Below, in pieces: positions 37,001 through 49,575 of a stretch of 64,000 nt of DNA. Source of the stretch: Echinococcus granulosus (Eukaryota > Platyhelminthes > Cestoda > Cyclophyllidea > Taeniidae); the NCBI RefSeq assembly GCF_000524195.1, contig NW_020170478.1, positions 189,134 to 253,133 on the forward strand, given 5' to 3'. The translations under genes were made by a program, and so were the position numbers. A model generated the notes under the pieces. It saw only the letters and a list, made by a program, of their open reading frames with translations, was not told the origin of the DNA and did not search any database. Within the stretch, counting starts at the first letter, position 1. The number at the start of each line of letters is the position of its first letter.

Positions 37001-40000
37001 GGCAGGCGGGTTAGCCAATCCGGCGGAGCTGCACGCAGTGACTGGATCAAATGGCAGGTCTGTGAGGGGAAGGCCAATGTCATCCAGCTCGCTTTTGCTT
37101 TTGCTAGTGCATCGGACTCGAGGAGGCACGGGAATTCTCTTTGCAAGGTATTTTGCTAACTTCATAACTGATAGGAATAGGTGGAGGGGAGGGAAAGGTG
37201 ATTGTGCTGACAGTGGCATGTGATGGGGATAGAAGTTGTGTTGTGGGGGCAGTGTTGCCCAAGTTTTATATAAAATAAAACAAAAATCTAAGGGATCTGG
37301 AACTAACTGCTGCTTTGTCCAGCCCGTTTCCATCCACACAACCAATAATTCGTCAACGTATCAATCCCCCCCACCCCCACCCGGCTTCGATCGCCCCCTC
37401 CCTCCTCCCATACATTCGTGCTTAAAATTAGTTATTGGCGCAATATTCTCGCAACGAAATATTTTAATGCCTGCCATTTGAATAACTTTGGACTCGTAAA
37501 ATTGGGGGTGAGGTGAAAATAGTTCTATTCCACAGGCATCAAAACATCGAAGGACGTACATTAAACAGCTTCCTACATTTAGTCCCCACACCAAAACAGA
37601 TCTTCTCCTATTCCTTTTCTAAAATCGAATTTTCTTCGAGAACTAGCAAGCGTGCATTTTAGACGCTTTTTTCACTGTTTGGGATCAAGATGTCGCGCAC
37701 ACAAAATGAACGTTTGCCGAGAAGAAATTGCAGATTTGGCATGGAAACTCGTCTAGCTACTGGCAGTGGTTAGATCGGGTCAAACGCACACCTCTAAATG
37801 GAAGTATTCCCCAATATTTCCATTAATCATTGAATCTTTGTAATTTGTATTCCTCATCTCCTAACTACCTGAACTTGAATGTGATGGACCGTTTTCGAAC
37901 TCTTGTCAAAAGTTACGCTTTTGATGGATAAAGACTCAGAAAGCGACTTTATTAATCATCGTGTACATTATTTTCCAACTAAAAAAGATGCGTGGCAGAC
38001 TACGAGATTTCTAACATTTGTAGCATGCCAGCCCCATGATAGGTGCGTACAGTCTAATAAACAGTGAAGGATGTCAAACAACATACGACTCGTTTATGTT
38101 TTGCAATATTTTGCATTCTGCAGCAGAGTGCACTTGCTTACCTCCCCATCTTGTTAGCATAAGTAGTTTTTTTAATAACGCAAAATCACAAAGACCAACT
38201 ACTTTGTTACTTCTTTGATTTGCTCTCAAGAACTTTATTTTTAAAAAGTTCTGTCCAAATAGTGCACATGTCTACCATAAAACTGTTGTTGTGCAACATA
38301 TAAGTGCAAAACTTACGCCAAACTGAAACAAATGGAAACCATTTCATTTACTGGCAAATTAGGCAGCTCAAAATTTTTGGCAAAGTATTGAAAAATCTCG
38401 AACACTTTTGGCTAGGACCTACACGTGAAGCTTGCAACTATTTACGGCCTTTATTCAGAAATGCCTTCTGCTCTTGTTTTAATGGGTTAAAGTTCCCAAC
38501 ACAAACGCCCCTTCCGAGAGTTATTTTCAAATACGGCTGGTGCTTTATCTAACAGATATTCTTTATAAGTTTAGATCACAAAAGGAAGTTTTTCTGGTCA
38601 CCTAAAAGTTTTAAATTATTTTTCAAACAGGCCGTCACATTCGGTGGCCCATAAATGTGGATTAAATAATGTGACGAACACTTAAGCCCTTTTCTTGTTT
38701 TCCGAAATCAAAATGTATTAAATGACTTCAACCCCAGATAAGAGTTTCAGGTGCACAAGGTGCCATCTTAGTTCAAAACTCAGTATCTTAAAAACGCCCT
38801 CATCTGGTCTCTGATTTTCAGCCCTCCCCACTAAAGATATTTTTTCAATTCATAAGTTGGCTGTGGAGTTAATAGTCGACTTTCATACAAATAAATCTCA
38901 GTAGCAAGTGCAAAGATTTGTTCAGCCAAGTACCAGTATGTTGGGATTTGTAGAAATCTTTAGGCATTTCATTACACAAATATCAACGAAATTTGCCTTG
39001 TTCGTTGAGATATCAATGAATCTACTTCTTTATCATTAATTTCTCTGACCTCCCGAATTGTTTACTTTTCACTTCAACTTACCCTCTAGTCATCAGAGAA
39101 AAACTTCGCACATTCCTCAAATGTGGAATCACCAATTTTGACACGAACGTTCGTCCATGCAGAGCATTGAGCGATTTCGAAGCTCTAATTGTTTTCGGCT
39201 GTTCCTCGCTCAGAACGAGGTTCTCGCAGGACCTTTGCTTACTCTGGCGGTCTTGATACTGCTGCTGTTGATATACTTGTCTGTCTTTATCCACATTCCG
39301 GTTGTATATGTGGCTGGAAATGCGGCGTGCTAGTGAAGTTGTAGTGACTTTTGAGCTTTTCTGCTGAGATAGCTGTTGCACCGGCGCCGTGGTAACATGT
39401 AAGAGTGGCGGTCGTACAGCTGGAACCAGACGGTGGATTGTGATTGGCTGAAGGCGGTAAGCGGTGGGATAGAGACGGTTCTGTGCCAGGGCCGCCTCAG
39501 AGCCGACATTGGTGACGTGGTGCTAAAATAAAGTACCTGCTTAAACTTTTATAAGTAGGTAGTTTGTTTTGCTATACAGCTGCTAGATTGTGCGCGGGGC
39601 GGGGGTTAGTGGGGTGGGGGCATTAGTGCTAGGCGCAGCTGCCAAAGTGAGTGATTACCGACGCTGCCTTCGTTGTAGCTACAGTTCTCCGCGGTGGGTA
39701 CTGAGTTCGACAATTCTAAAACGTATTCCAGACAATATTGAAGTCTTTAAAAGGTAATTTTTAAGTACTTTTAATTAAGTATGATGATGGTTTGTTTGAC
39801 ATTCTTTCACTTCTCTGTTTATTTTCACAGCGGTGAGAAAGAGAATCGATATGTTGGAATTTGCAATCAAAAGACAGCGACGTCATTCTTTCGAAAGTGG
39901 TGCATATTTAACGGATTATTCCAACGTTACTAATATACTCCTCAACTAGACCGTGCATCGTGTTGTCTGGGTGGGTCGGCATTCTATCAGGAGGTGGTGG

Positions 40001-43000
40001 GTGGCAGGGCCTCACCATCTCATAGTGTAGAATGTCTCTCGACGCTGACGCCATTTTTACTCCGCCAAAGTCATTGACTTCAGGGCGGCGGCTGATCAAA
40101 AACAAAAATGTGAAAATTCAGCCGCATTAGTGTTAAAGCTACTTGGAGACCGTTTTCGGCGTTTAAAACCCCCTACAAGATTTCACCTCAAGCAGTGCCC
40201 AAGAGTGCTCTCGAAATCGGTTATTAAATTGGGAGATTTTAGCCATTTCCTTACTGTCACTCATATACTACTCATATTTAGTCAGTAGCGGAGTCAACTT
40301 CCTCATTGCAAATGAGAAGGAAAAAAGGCGAAATTGAACTAGAAAGTGACAGTATTCGACACTCACCCAAACCCGCTGGCCACCAAAAGCCGCATGTCTG
40401 TCACGAATCTCGTGTTTCACGTCGTGTATGTGACTGGGCATGAAAGACGCCGAGATGGCCAACAGGAGTCGCATGATGCTGTTCTTGTTGCCGCGTACAA
40501 TGTCTGAAATGTCGAGTGGAGGACAGGAATTCAGGACTAACTTATTTTAATCACTGATAGTAGGTAGTAAATGCAGTGGCAGACGTGCCTTCCGCTTGGA
40601 TGTTTGAAATGGGCACATTGAGCTCGCGGAGACGTCGAAGGATTTCACGGATGTTGGCTATCTTCTCCTCCTCCGTTGTGCATGGTGATTTTATGCCTAT
40701 TCGAGAGGCGGCTAAAGGCGACAGGAAAAATGGAATTTCTTAAAAAGTGTTGCAGCCATCACGGCTTAACCCGACATAAATCAGACGCCAGGCCGTTTGA
40801 CACCGAGTACTATCACTGGCTTGCCGTTCATCTGGGATATTTTTCCTGACAAGACCTACAATTCTACACCGGTGGTCGGGCGGTGGAATTTGTCCTTCAT
40901 TTGTTACACCGCTTTCGTTGCTGTTTTCTGCAATTGTACGAGATGACTCGACCTGGAGGGAAAAGAAACAATCCACCCCGGTCGGTACCAAAGGCCTTAT
41001 GGAAAAAAGGTGACCTTCTAGTCTGAAATCCTTCCGCGGTAAGCAAAAAATCGGATTCAAATTCCGCGTTTGGGGGAGGTTTAGCTCTAGAAAGTTGCTT
41101 ATAAATGGTGGGGGCATCTTGGATTCCGCCTCACTTCTATTTCCACCTGTCTTTCCTCTTTCCTGTGGGAGGCTCTAGCGCCAAGGAAAAGAGAAGATGG
41201 GGCTTTTTCCCTCCCCCGCCCTGTCTCTCTCTGTTGTGTCGACTAAAGCGCAATCCTTCACACGGAGAATTCTTGTGACATGCTAAGGTGTACATGGCAG
41301 AGTTTTACAGGAATCGGACCTTCACCTGGCTGCACGATCAGCCCGAGAATTGCAGTCCACGTGACACAGCAAGCAAGCCTTAGAGGTGTGACAACAGTTA
41401 GTGGATCTTTGGGGCGGAGACAGGAGCCGGCTCTCATCACAAATCAGTTGGTCAGGCAGTCAGTTTGTCGGAAAACAATCTCAAATGCGCAGTGTGTTTT
41501 TGCAGACAATGTGCAGGAAAGGAGGCGCTAATTGATGGTCTTCCAATCTTGCTGTCATGTTGGAGGAAGAAATTTGGGTGGGATCCGATTTCTCTGCGTG
41601 GTTTCCGCGACTTCTGTACCCATCCGTAGACTGAAAAAACGAGCTATTCTATCTATTATTTTAACAGCTGCCGTGAGTAGTGATTGTCACATTGATCTTG
41701 AAGCGACTTGTCAACAGCTACACTCGCACTTCTCAATGCCAAGAGGAGAGCGCCCGCCTGCACTTGATCGTCTATCCACCTTGGGGTGACTCTTCCTCAC
41801 CATCCATTCGTTTGCTTTGACTCATTCGACGCAGTGAGTCATTCCGCCACCACCCACCCTCTGGCCTCCTCCAAATATTGCTCTCCGCCCTTCACAAGGA
41901 ATCAGCTCTTGTAGCTCCGCGCCTGCGTCAAACTTGAATCACGGTGTAAGTCGGATTTGCAGACCTCCATCCGATCCCCTCCAAATGTTTTGGAATGATA
42001 GATCAAAACATCTGCCAAATAGCAGAGAGAGCGGAAAAAATTTTTCCGAATAGCATTCTACTGAGGGTCTGGCTTACCTCTAATTGGACCTTACAGTGCT
42101 CGTAAACAATGGAATTTACTTTCCACGTCCTTAACTAGCAGGCAAACAGGAATCTAAATGCATTTTATCATAACTTTCCCGTAAAATTTTAATATTTTTC
42201 AAAAAAATATAAACTCTAACAAAAAAACGAGTGATCTCAGTTTTATCTTGGCAGAATTCCAAGGTCAAAGCGCGGTGAATTTCATTGGCCAGTCGGAAAC
42301 TGAACAACCAATCGGAGCGGAGACCCTCTGAAACCATCAAAATTCGGACAGTCCTTTGAGTACTTAACATTTTGTTTAACCGCACATGCCAAGTGGGTGA
42401 TGTGTCGCACTTAGCTACCCCTTCATTTAGCCCGTTAGCGAGGAAAGAGGCCCTCACACCACCAGCTAAATGATACGCATAAACTTTTGGCTCGTTTATG
42501 TGCTCTAGCGAAGTGGGCTGACAATTCAGTGAGCCATAAATGACAGGACAATAGTGAAAACTTCCCCGTTATTCTCTGTGACAATGCTAGGGGAGTTGGA
42601 GGGTGTGAGAAAATTCACTTCCCCTTCCTTTCACCAGCAAATCAAACCAAGGGAAGGGTTTGTGTTGTCAAACAAATAAGATGCACTGCTTTTCTGTCTC
42701 CAAAAAGGGGGAATAACGACGTTTGACCAGCAGAAAGATGATATCGGTGGAAGAATGCATGACAAACAGACTGTTGCTACGTATAGGTGGCAGGTGAATG
42801 TCAGAGCTTTCGTACTGATTTATAAATATAATTTCCGAAAATAATTCCCGAATATCTATTTAGAGCTCAAGAAAACGCCTGTTTCTCCGAGTTGACCTGT
42901 AAAAAAAACTTTGAAGCGGCGATAAGCCCCGTGTCAACACCCCCTAGTAGTGGGACCATTTGACCTCCAAAGGTCAGACCTTATGTTTCATTACTCCACT

Positions 43001-44645
43001 CCGCTAACATTAGATTTCCTTTTTCCTCCTTTGTGACCAAATTTGCTCCTTCACAGGGTTCACGCTACTCACTCAATCGCTTTAAGGTACAATTTTATGT
43101 AACCGTGGGGATGAGATACAAATGTCACATATGTGTGACGCGTAGCGGGAGATATGATCTCCTGGTCTTTGCGCACCAATCACTCTAGAAACGGAAGTCC
43201 TATGCAAAATAACTAAACCCCCTAGGGTAGTTACAAAGCTGGAGGGGGCTTTTACAAGAGGAGGAACCCCTACAACTTTAGAGGCACCATTAATCATAAC
43301 GCTCTCGATTATTCGAGAGAATCGTGGAGGTTAAAATTTCATTTACACTTTTTCTCTTGAACAGTTGCTCCAAAGGCAAGCAGTAGGAGGAAATTTGCCT
43401 TAGAATGTGTTATTTATTCGTTGTCATTGCTGTCACTTTCAGTTTTCCCCAATCCCCCCCGCCCACCCCCGTACCTCTGCGAAAATCTTGCCAAATTGAG
43501 AAAGCGGAGAGAGCTGAAAAAGAGATGATGAAGGCAGAAAAGACAAATGAAAAGAAAAATCGTACAACAGGAGGCGGGTAGTTTTGTCGACTCGAAAAAC
43601 TCTCCTGATTTGACAATCTAGTTATGGAGACAGGCTGGAAAAGTTGGAACAGGGAAATCTTGTGAGTGAAAGTATGCCAAATGAGGTGAGAAAAGCTGGC
43701 TGTACTTTCAAGACAGCTAGCTAAAAGGACCCCTAAAGTGCATTCACACCTGAAGGTCTAGAGGAATCTCCGTCAGTTTATTTGGCGTGTACGCATCACT
43801 CAACTCGACCATTTCAGACTCGTCTATTGTAATTGCCTTTATTTACTCACAAGCCTCCGAAATCTTTTATGAAAAATTATTAATTTTGTCAAACAATAAT
43901 TTTAAAATTCCAGAAATATTGAGGAATAAATAAAAAGGAAAAAAGAAAACTCACAGGCAGCATCAATCAGTTCAGCCAGCGCAGTGCCATTTCGCATACC
44001 CTCATCGTCCAACGAACAGAGCGACATTCCGGGACACACCACGGAGATTTTGGAATTAATCCACGAGAGGTAAGCGCGTTCTCTGGCCTACAGTAAAGGC
44101 ACAATTACAGCCTCAGCAATTAATCCGATTTGAGGGGGGTCGACCCTACTTATTCGGTTTATCAGTAGTTGGTAGCTAGTCAAGACTGGAGTTTTGCTTA
44201 GGCCTTGTCCTTCCGTCTCCCCTTGCGACTACCGCAAAATTTTTCCCCACCGCCAATTTGCGTCCACCTCGGTGGAGCTACTCGCGGATAAGGATACGTG
44301 AGGCTTTTTTTGCCCAGCTGGAGGGAGTACGCATTACCCCCTTGATGATGATAAATGCTGGGAGTGACAACGGAAAGGTAGGAACAGCAACAGACGTCTT
44401 GTTCTAATGTCTCCACTGTCAGGTAGAGGTTTTAACGCCCTCCTCTTGATGGGGCGCAGGAGTTGACAACAGCAATATAGACAAAGTGAAGTGATTGACG
44501 TTGACGAGGTGAGCAAAGAGGAGGAGGAGGTAATGAAGGCTGATGAGGCACGTCATTTACTTTCCTCAAGGAGGTTGAGACAAGGCGAGGAAGGGGAGGA
44601 GGGGAGATGACTTACACTCTCTGCCGTAGGTCTGATTTGAGCCAT
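31030..44645 (-). CDS. DIXDC1: Dixin-like protein: CH domain plus coiled coil
   Basis: Probable Wnt/actin-linked scaffold of the Dixin (Ccd1) type. Exons on the - strand: 44645-44616 (MAQIRPTAES), 44087-43955, 40711-40589, 40503-40367, about 40091-39931, possibly 39715-39663, 39522-39083, 36869-36624, 34752-34551, 34260-34198 and 31437-31180. The calponin-homology domain spans exons 2-4: AYLSWINSKI, LDDEGMRNGTALAELIDAA, IREILRRLRELNVPI, and DIVRGNKNSIMRLLLAISAS, which closely matches the end of the Dixin CH domain. After it come RDILHYEM and LVEEYIS, like the segment following that domain in Dixin, then a long Gln/Ser-rich region. Coiled-coil helices follow (KIDLAGVKSELMQLQKV; ELTTSLKRLKTENENLRQR). 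Joins around 40091 and 39931 are not in phase without extra small exons. No DIX domain was found; the last exon may read on to a stop at 31030. Intron 3 uses a GC donor. Confidence 0.78.
31438..34197. other. Large intron of the Dixin-like gene
   Basis: AT-rich intron of 2,760 bases. It holds open frames of 60-70 codons (31579-31764 +, 32012-31809 -, 32856-32668 -) without splice or domain support, and a degenerate TGGATG-type repeat at 33790-33960. Confidence 0.55.
33790..33960. repeat. Degenerate GGATG/TGAATGGA microsatellite remnant
   Basis: Scattered copies of GGATG, TGGATG and TGAATG within about 170 bases of an intron, related in unit to the CATC/GATG arrays near 45 kb and 59.8 kb but much decayed. 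Confidence 0.5.
34753..36623. other. Intron of the Dixin-like gene
   Basis: A 1.9-kb AT-rich intron. A 70-codon + strand frame (35042-35254) and a - strand frame (35130-34906) overlap here without support. Nothing else was noticed. Confidence 0.55.
36870..39082. other. Intron of the Dixin-like gene
   Basis: A 2.2-kb intron. The part near 36950-37230 is GC-richer and has overlapping open frames on both strands (37146-36694 -, 36960-37223 +); part of this openness is the shadow of the neighbouring exon. A C-rich stretch occurs at 37365-37400. Confidence 0.5.
36910..36925. repeat. AC dinucleotide microsatellite
   Basis: Eight uninterrupted AC units inside an intron of the Dixin-like gene, 40 bases upstream (in transcript sense) of the exon at 36869-36624. 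Confidence 0.9.
40712..43954. other. Intron of the Dixin-like gene (largest 5' intron)
   Basis: A 3.2-kb intron separating the first and second parts of the CH domain. The open frames 41117-40740 (-), 41280-41531 (+), 41532-41789 (+) and 42457-42131 (-) have no domain or paired splice sites. Several CCAAT/ATTGG motifs occur near 42280-42310, without other promoter signs. Confidence 0.5.
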
Positions 44646-44676
44646 CTCGGCGAGGGGGCAGGTGTCACAATTTCTG
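44646..44676 (-). other. 5' UTR part of the first coding exon, Dixin-like gene
   Basis: About 30 bases between an acceptor-like ATCTGCAG and the ATG of the Dixin-like gene. The acceptor implies at least one further upstream non-coding exon, which was not located in the following 9 kb. Confidence 0.45.
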
Positions 44677-44984
44677 CAGATGAAAAGGACAAAGAAAGTG
44701 GTGGTTAAGTGGAGAGTTTAATTTCAAAAAAAAGGATGGAAAAGGCACGATCGTGGGGTGTTTGACGAGACAAAGACGTGAGTGGATGATGAAAGGGCGA
44801 TACGTCATCACGAGACGGGAGGGTGGCTGGTGGTTACAAAAGAAAAGTTGCCTTCGTGTAGACAGATCTATTGGAGCATGAAGGTGGAGGACCTGGCCGG
44901 CGGTCCAAGGAGGACGATAATACGGGGCAGGTGGATGTAGAGAAGGCCAGAGGGGTTATGTCAGGACAACTTCTGATCTATCCA

Positions 44985-45530
44985 TTCCGTGACCATTAAT
45001 CTCACATCCATCCAATCAATCGCATATCCGTCTAGCCATTTCGAATTTATCAATCCATCCACCTGTCCGGTACACCTCCATCCCGTGTACATCCATCCGG
45101 TATCCATCCAGTCATCCATTCACTCCGTAACCATGCCTCCATCCATATATCCATCCATTCTCTATCCATCCTTTATCCATCCGTCCTCTATCCATCCATC
45201 CGTTCATCCAACCATTCCGTATGTTTTCGTCCATCCATCTATCTATCTAGCCCGTATCTATCCATCGTGTAAGCATCCATCCTGGATCCATCCACCCATC
45301 TATCCATCCAACCAACCGTTCATCCCGTATCCATCCATCTTCTATCCATTGATCCATCAATCCATCTTGTATCCGTCAATCCATCCATTCCTCTTCTATC
45401 CATCCATCCTGAATCCATACGTCCATCCATCCAACCAACCATCCATTCTGTATCCATCCATTTTCTATCCATACATCCATCTATACATCCAACTACTCAC
45501 TCCATCCAACCTCCAGTGCTTCCATCTTTC
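44985..45530. repeat. Imperfect CATC tetranucleotide array
   Basis: About 545 bases dominated by CATC/ATCC units with interspersed TATC, GTAT and CAAC variants. A 181-codon open frame (44989-45534, Pro/Ser/Ile/His-rich) is a by-product of a repeat with no stop codons and is not called as a gene. Confidence 0.92.
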
Positions 45531-46404
45531 ATAACGCGGAATCACACTTATACCATCGGCATCAGCAAAGCCGTTAGACGTATGCAATTGTTTGTTTGCT
45601 GGATTCCTGGACAAAATGTCGAGTTAAGCTGGATGAACTAGAATAACACGAGATTGGATGAGAGCGTGCGAAATGCCAAACTTTTACTTCCACAACTTCA
45701 AGACCAGGATCAAATTTGGTGGTTCGCATTTGCGCCAAAAAATACACCGCGATGCCTTACGGAGTAAAGCACGATCTCACCGTCATAAAACTCATCTCAA
45801 TGGATTCAAAAAAAAGAATACTAGAGGGAGTGCTAAAAAGTGTAAAATTTTTGCGTAAAGGGACACAACCAGCTAATAAAACCCAAAACCCACCAATCAG
45901 GAGTGGCGAAATTGGCGCTTAAAGTGAATTTTAAAATCATTATTAAAAATTCCGGCTTTTTTGCTTTTAACCTTTAAATACCAAAGTAAAACCTGAAAAA
46001 TAACTTGTTCAAGCACACAGCCAATCAATTATTTCACCAGTTCTTTGTTTCTTTGTTGTTTCGCGATTACTTTCCAAAAATTTATTTCATTTGTTTGTAA
46101 GACGCTTATTAAGTATTAAAACATGAGCTAATTAGTAAAAAATATCGTTATTTAAAAATTTGACAGTTACAAAACCTAACTGACGCAAGGAAGTCTACCA
46201 GTTGTGTGTTCATGTCAAAGGGGGACCGTAGGTGCTACCGGTATAAAAATGCATCTTTGTCGGAATCATGAGTTCAAAAGCCTTCCGTCCATAGAAGAGG
46301 TATACGCACTCATGCAAAGTGATCTCAAAAGCACGCCTTTGTTAATAGATGCCCAAGTAACTAGATTTTAAAGCATGTGAAAAAAAACAGTTGGAACTAA
46401 GGTG

Positions 46405-46610
46405 CCGACACTGCGGGGTCCTCGGTCCGCGCGCGGTTTCGGCCTCCGCTATGGTGAAGCTGTCATTCGACTGAGCCGAGAGCTCCTCACCGCGCCCAAC
46501 AATGAAGCAGTCCCTCCCTCGAGGCGGAGGGAGGACCCGAGGCCCCTCCAATCGAGTCAGAGGCCATTTGGAGGCTCTTAAAAGCCTCCTTTAACCAGGA
46601 GGTTAAGATG
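46405..46610. other. GC-rich island with three consecutive hairpins
   Basis: GC-rich segment inside AT-rich DNA. Three perfect inverted repeats follow one another: TCCCTCC/GGAGGGA at 46511-46532 (8-base loop), GAGGCT/AGCCTC at 46571-46588 (6-base loop) and TTAACC/GGTTAA at 46591-46606 (4-base loop). No tRNA B-box or known small RNA was recognised. Function unknown. Confidence 0.5.
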
Positions 46611-47672
46611 GAGGAATTTGATTTTTTGCCCCTCGGTGCAAACAATCTTAACTAAACCATCTTGACAGGCTGCGTTGACGTCTCATAAAAGACAACTGAC
46701 AACAGCTGAGGTGCGAGATAAAGTCGGTGAATTTAAACAACACTCTGACGAAAAAAACGGTCAAAATTGTGTAATAAATCTCTTCTTTTGCACTTTTTTA
46801 AGAAAGAAAATAAAATTTTTTAGAATTCCCACCGATCACTTGCAAACTCTGAGTCAGCGATTGCCCATTCGTTTCGACTTTCTACTCTTAAATGCGTTAC
46901 CATAGCAACCGACACAACTTAAATCTACTTTCCACCCGATTAAAACAGGAGGGCAGTTTCGGAGGCGGGCGAAAAAGGCGGAACTGAGTTATTTTTTTGT
47001 GGAATAAAGTAGGCGGGTCATGGCGTCTCCTCCCATCCGGTTTTTAAACCATTAGAGTAAAAAGTCTTCCTGGCAGTCTCCTAAACCCAAATAACCCCTT
47101 TTTCCCGCTCAAATGGATTCCGTAGAACAATTGGGAATGAGGACAGTAAAATGAGGTCTTTTCTGTAGCCAAGCTGCGAATTGACAGCTCACTTCTCCGC
47201 CAGCGTCTCTCCTACTACTACCACCACCACCACATCGGAATGTGCTCGCTTAAGTAAAAATTTCGGTTCTCACTTGTGATTAATTTGTCTCCTCTATTAT
47301 GTGTGTGTGACCAAGAGCGGCCGAATTTTACGTGAACGCGCTACTGCGCACATCTTGGCTTCCTCCTCCACCCTCTCCTGTACTTAAATATTAAAACACC
47401 GTCTCTGCAGTCCCTCTGCGCCACTTTTTTTCTTTCTCCGCGTGAAAAAAAAATCCACTGCACTTTTTAGTTGCAAAAAAGGGAGGCAAAAAAGTAGACT
47501 TTAGTTGGAATTTTGTAGCGACCGCGCCACGAAAGGTGTTGGGGGTCATTAATGACTCCTGCAGCTGATTGGCCACTTCCTGAGTTACTTCCTACACGGC
47601 AAAATACTTACCGACTTTAATTTTATGGCCTCAGTACGTTACAGCAGAGGCTAAAATGCAGTTAGAAGGGGA

Positions 47673-47689
47673 CAGAGAGAGAGAGAGAA
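47673..47689. repeat. GA dinucleotide microsatellite
   Basis: A short tract of alternating G and A in gene-free DNA. Confidence 0.85.
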
Positions 47690-49535
47690 CAACCGCAACT
47701 TCACTGCCTCAGAGAAGTAATGCGGAAAGAGGCCAGTGGTCATTTAGAATGCGCCCCTTGGTGGGAAAAATTTGATATTTATAAACGAACAGAATGGGGC
47801 AACGAACACGTGACAACATGCATTTTGAGGACAAAACCTGACTCCAAAAGTATGCGCCCGTATTTTGGGTGCATAGGAGTGCCGACAATTTGCCTTCGGT
47901 TCCTCACCACCCCCACTACTTGCAGGATGAATTTTAAAAATTGTAGAAATTACTTGTTTCCTTGTGTTCAACTGTGAATATAACCTGACCCCGCTGTCGC
48001 AAGTACGTGACAATTGTCTCCAGCCGGGTTTTCATGATGGTGGTCTCACCCGTTTCATGTGGCAAACAGGTTGTGCTGTATTCAAAGCCACAAAACAGAT
48101 GTGGAAGTCCCATGGTTGAACGACATTCACGTCTTTCTAGTCTTTAAGGAATAGTTGATCTTATTACTTAGTTCCGCATTCAAATAGTACAAAGCATCCG
48201 GCCTCTGTTATTCGCGCCTCTACTGCGAAAGAAGGCAAAAAGTCTGAATTGTATGCGAATTTACTTTCTGCCCGAGCACTATCAGACGCTTGAAACTGCT
48301 AATTAATTAATGATGGTGAGTTTAATGCAGAAAATGCACCGTTTTGCGGGATTCGCATCCGTTTGAGAAACTCATCCTACCTTTACACATTCTGCCGAAA
48401 GACTAGAAGACGTGGTTTCCTAAAGCAGATATTCAACCGTATTATTTTTTTGACAACGATATTTAACATTGATTTTGTCTATTTAGACTAAATTAAAGTT
48501 CGGCCTCTTATTTAACAAGTTTTAAACACAAATCGACTTTTAAATTGGGTATGGGACACTTTCATGTCACCTCACTCGCTGATTGGTCAAAAGTGTGTTT
48601 ATTCAAATCTTGTTGATACATTAAAAAATTTAAAAAGAATTGGCATTTATTAAATGTCTTGGCTTTAAACAAACCTGCTTATGTTCCAGAATACCAGGTA
48701 TTTGGAAACAGGGGCTTATAAGACGAAGTTGAATGTGGTCCATCGAAGTAAATTTGTTTTAAAAAACCGCCTATGGGGTTCTTGTCAATCACAGTACATT
48801 ACAAGACTGTGTAGAAAACTGTGCTATTTATAGAAAATGTCGCCTTAGAACACCTCGGAATCGATAAAACAAATGATTCTTTTGGAATTATCAGTTTGAA
48901 ACACAAGTAACACCACATCATAAGACAAATGCGAACTATGCCTCATGCAAGTAACCAAATAATTGCCCCTGGAAGCAAAACCCACTTTTATAACCAGAAC
49001 AGCATTTTCATGACTAATTTGATTTTGTTACTAAAATTCTAAAAGGTACAAATTAGGGTTTATGGCCAATTTTAATTTGCAACTAATGACATTCACACAT
49101 TTACCGGTGCCGACTAATTTTTAAAGCAGCTACATCCGCTCCAAACACTTTTAGTTTTTCAGTCAATCCTTATGCTTAAAGCCACCTTCAAAAAAAATTT
49201 TGAGTTGAATTTAAAAATTGTGTCAAGACGCCCACTCTTAAGATGGCCTAATTATTTAAATAAAAGTCTGTTTTTTTTCCCAGAAACTTCAAGCGAAATG
49301 TTAAAACAGGCGACAGCAAAGTCAAACCCAACTAGTTGCAACAGTGTGGAAAGCTAATTTCGGCTGGTCAAATTGTTTATTTACTTTTCATCTGCTAGAA
49401 AGATGCCTTTCAACAAAAAAAGAAGGAGAGGAAAAAAATAAAGAATTTCGGACTAAAGTTATCTATAGAAGGTGGGCGCTTTTCTGTGCGGCCCTCCAAC
49501 CGAACGTCATCGATCGATCACTTTTCTAAGCCCCG

Positions 49536-49575
49536 ATTGGCTACGGCCTCGGGGGCGGGGCGGGGGGTTGGCGAT
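49536..49575. promoter_or_regulatory. CCAAT-box plus GC-box patch
   Basis: A CGATTGGCT (inverted CCAAT) lies a few bases from GGGGGCGGGGCGGGGGG, which contains Sp1-type GC boxes, in otherwise AT-rich sequence. This could be a distal promoter for a - strand transcript such as the Dixin-like gene 4.9 kb away. No transcript evidence can be read from the sequence. Confidence 0.22.

Noticed and set aside
44989..45534. 181-codon + strand ORF rich in Pro, Ser, Ile and His
   Set aside because: It is the translation of the CATC microsatellite; the repeat unit contains no stop codon in that frame.
46342..46551. 69-codon - strand ORF in the GC-rich hairpin patch, and a possible tRNA there
   Set aside because: No coding signature, and no tRNA cloverleaf or B-box could be fitted; the inverted repeats explain the pattern better.
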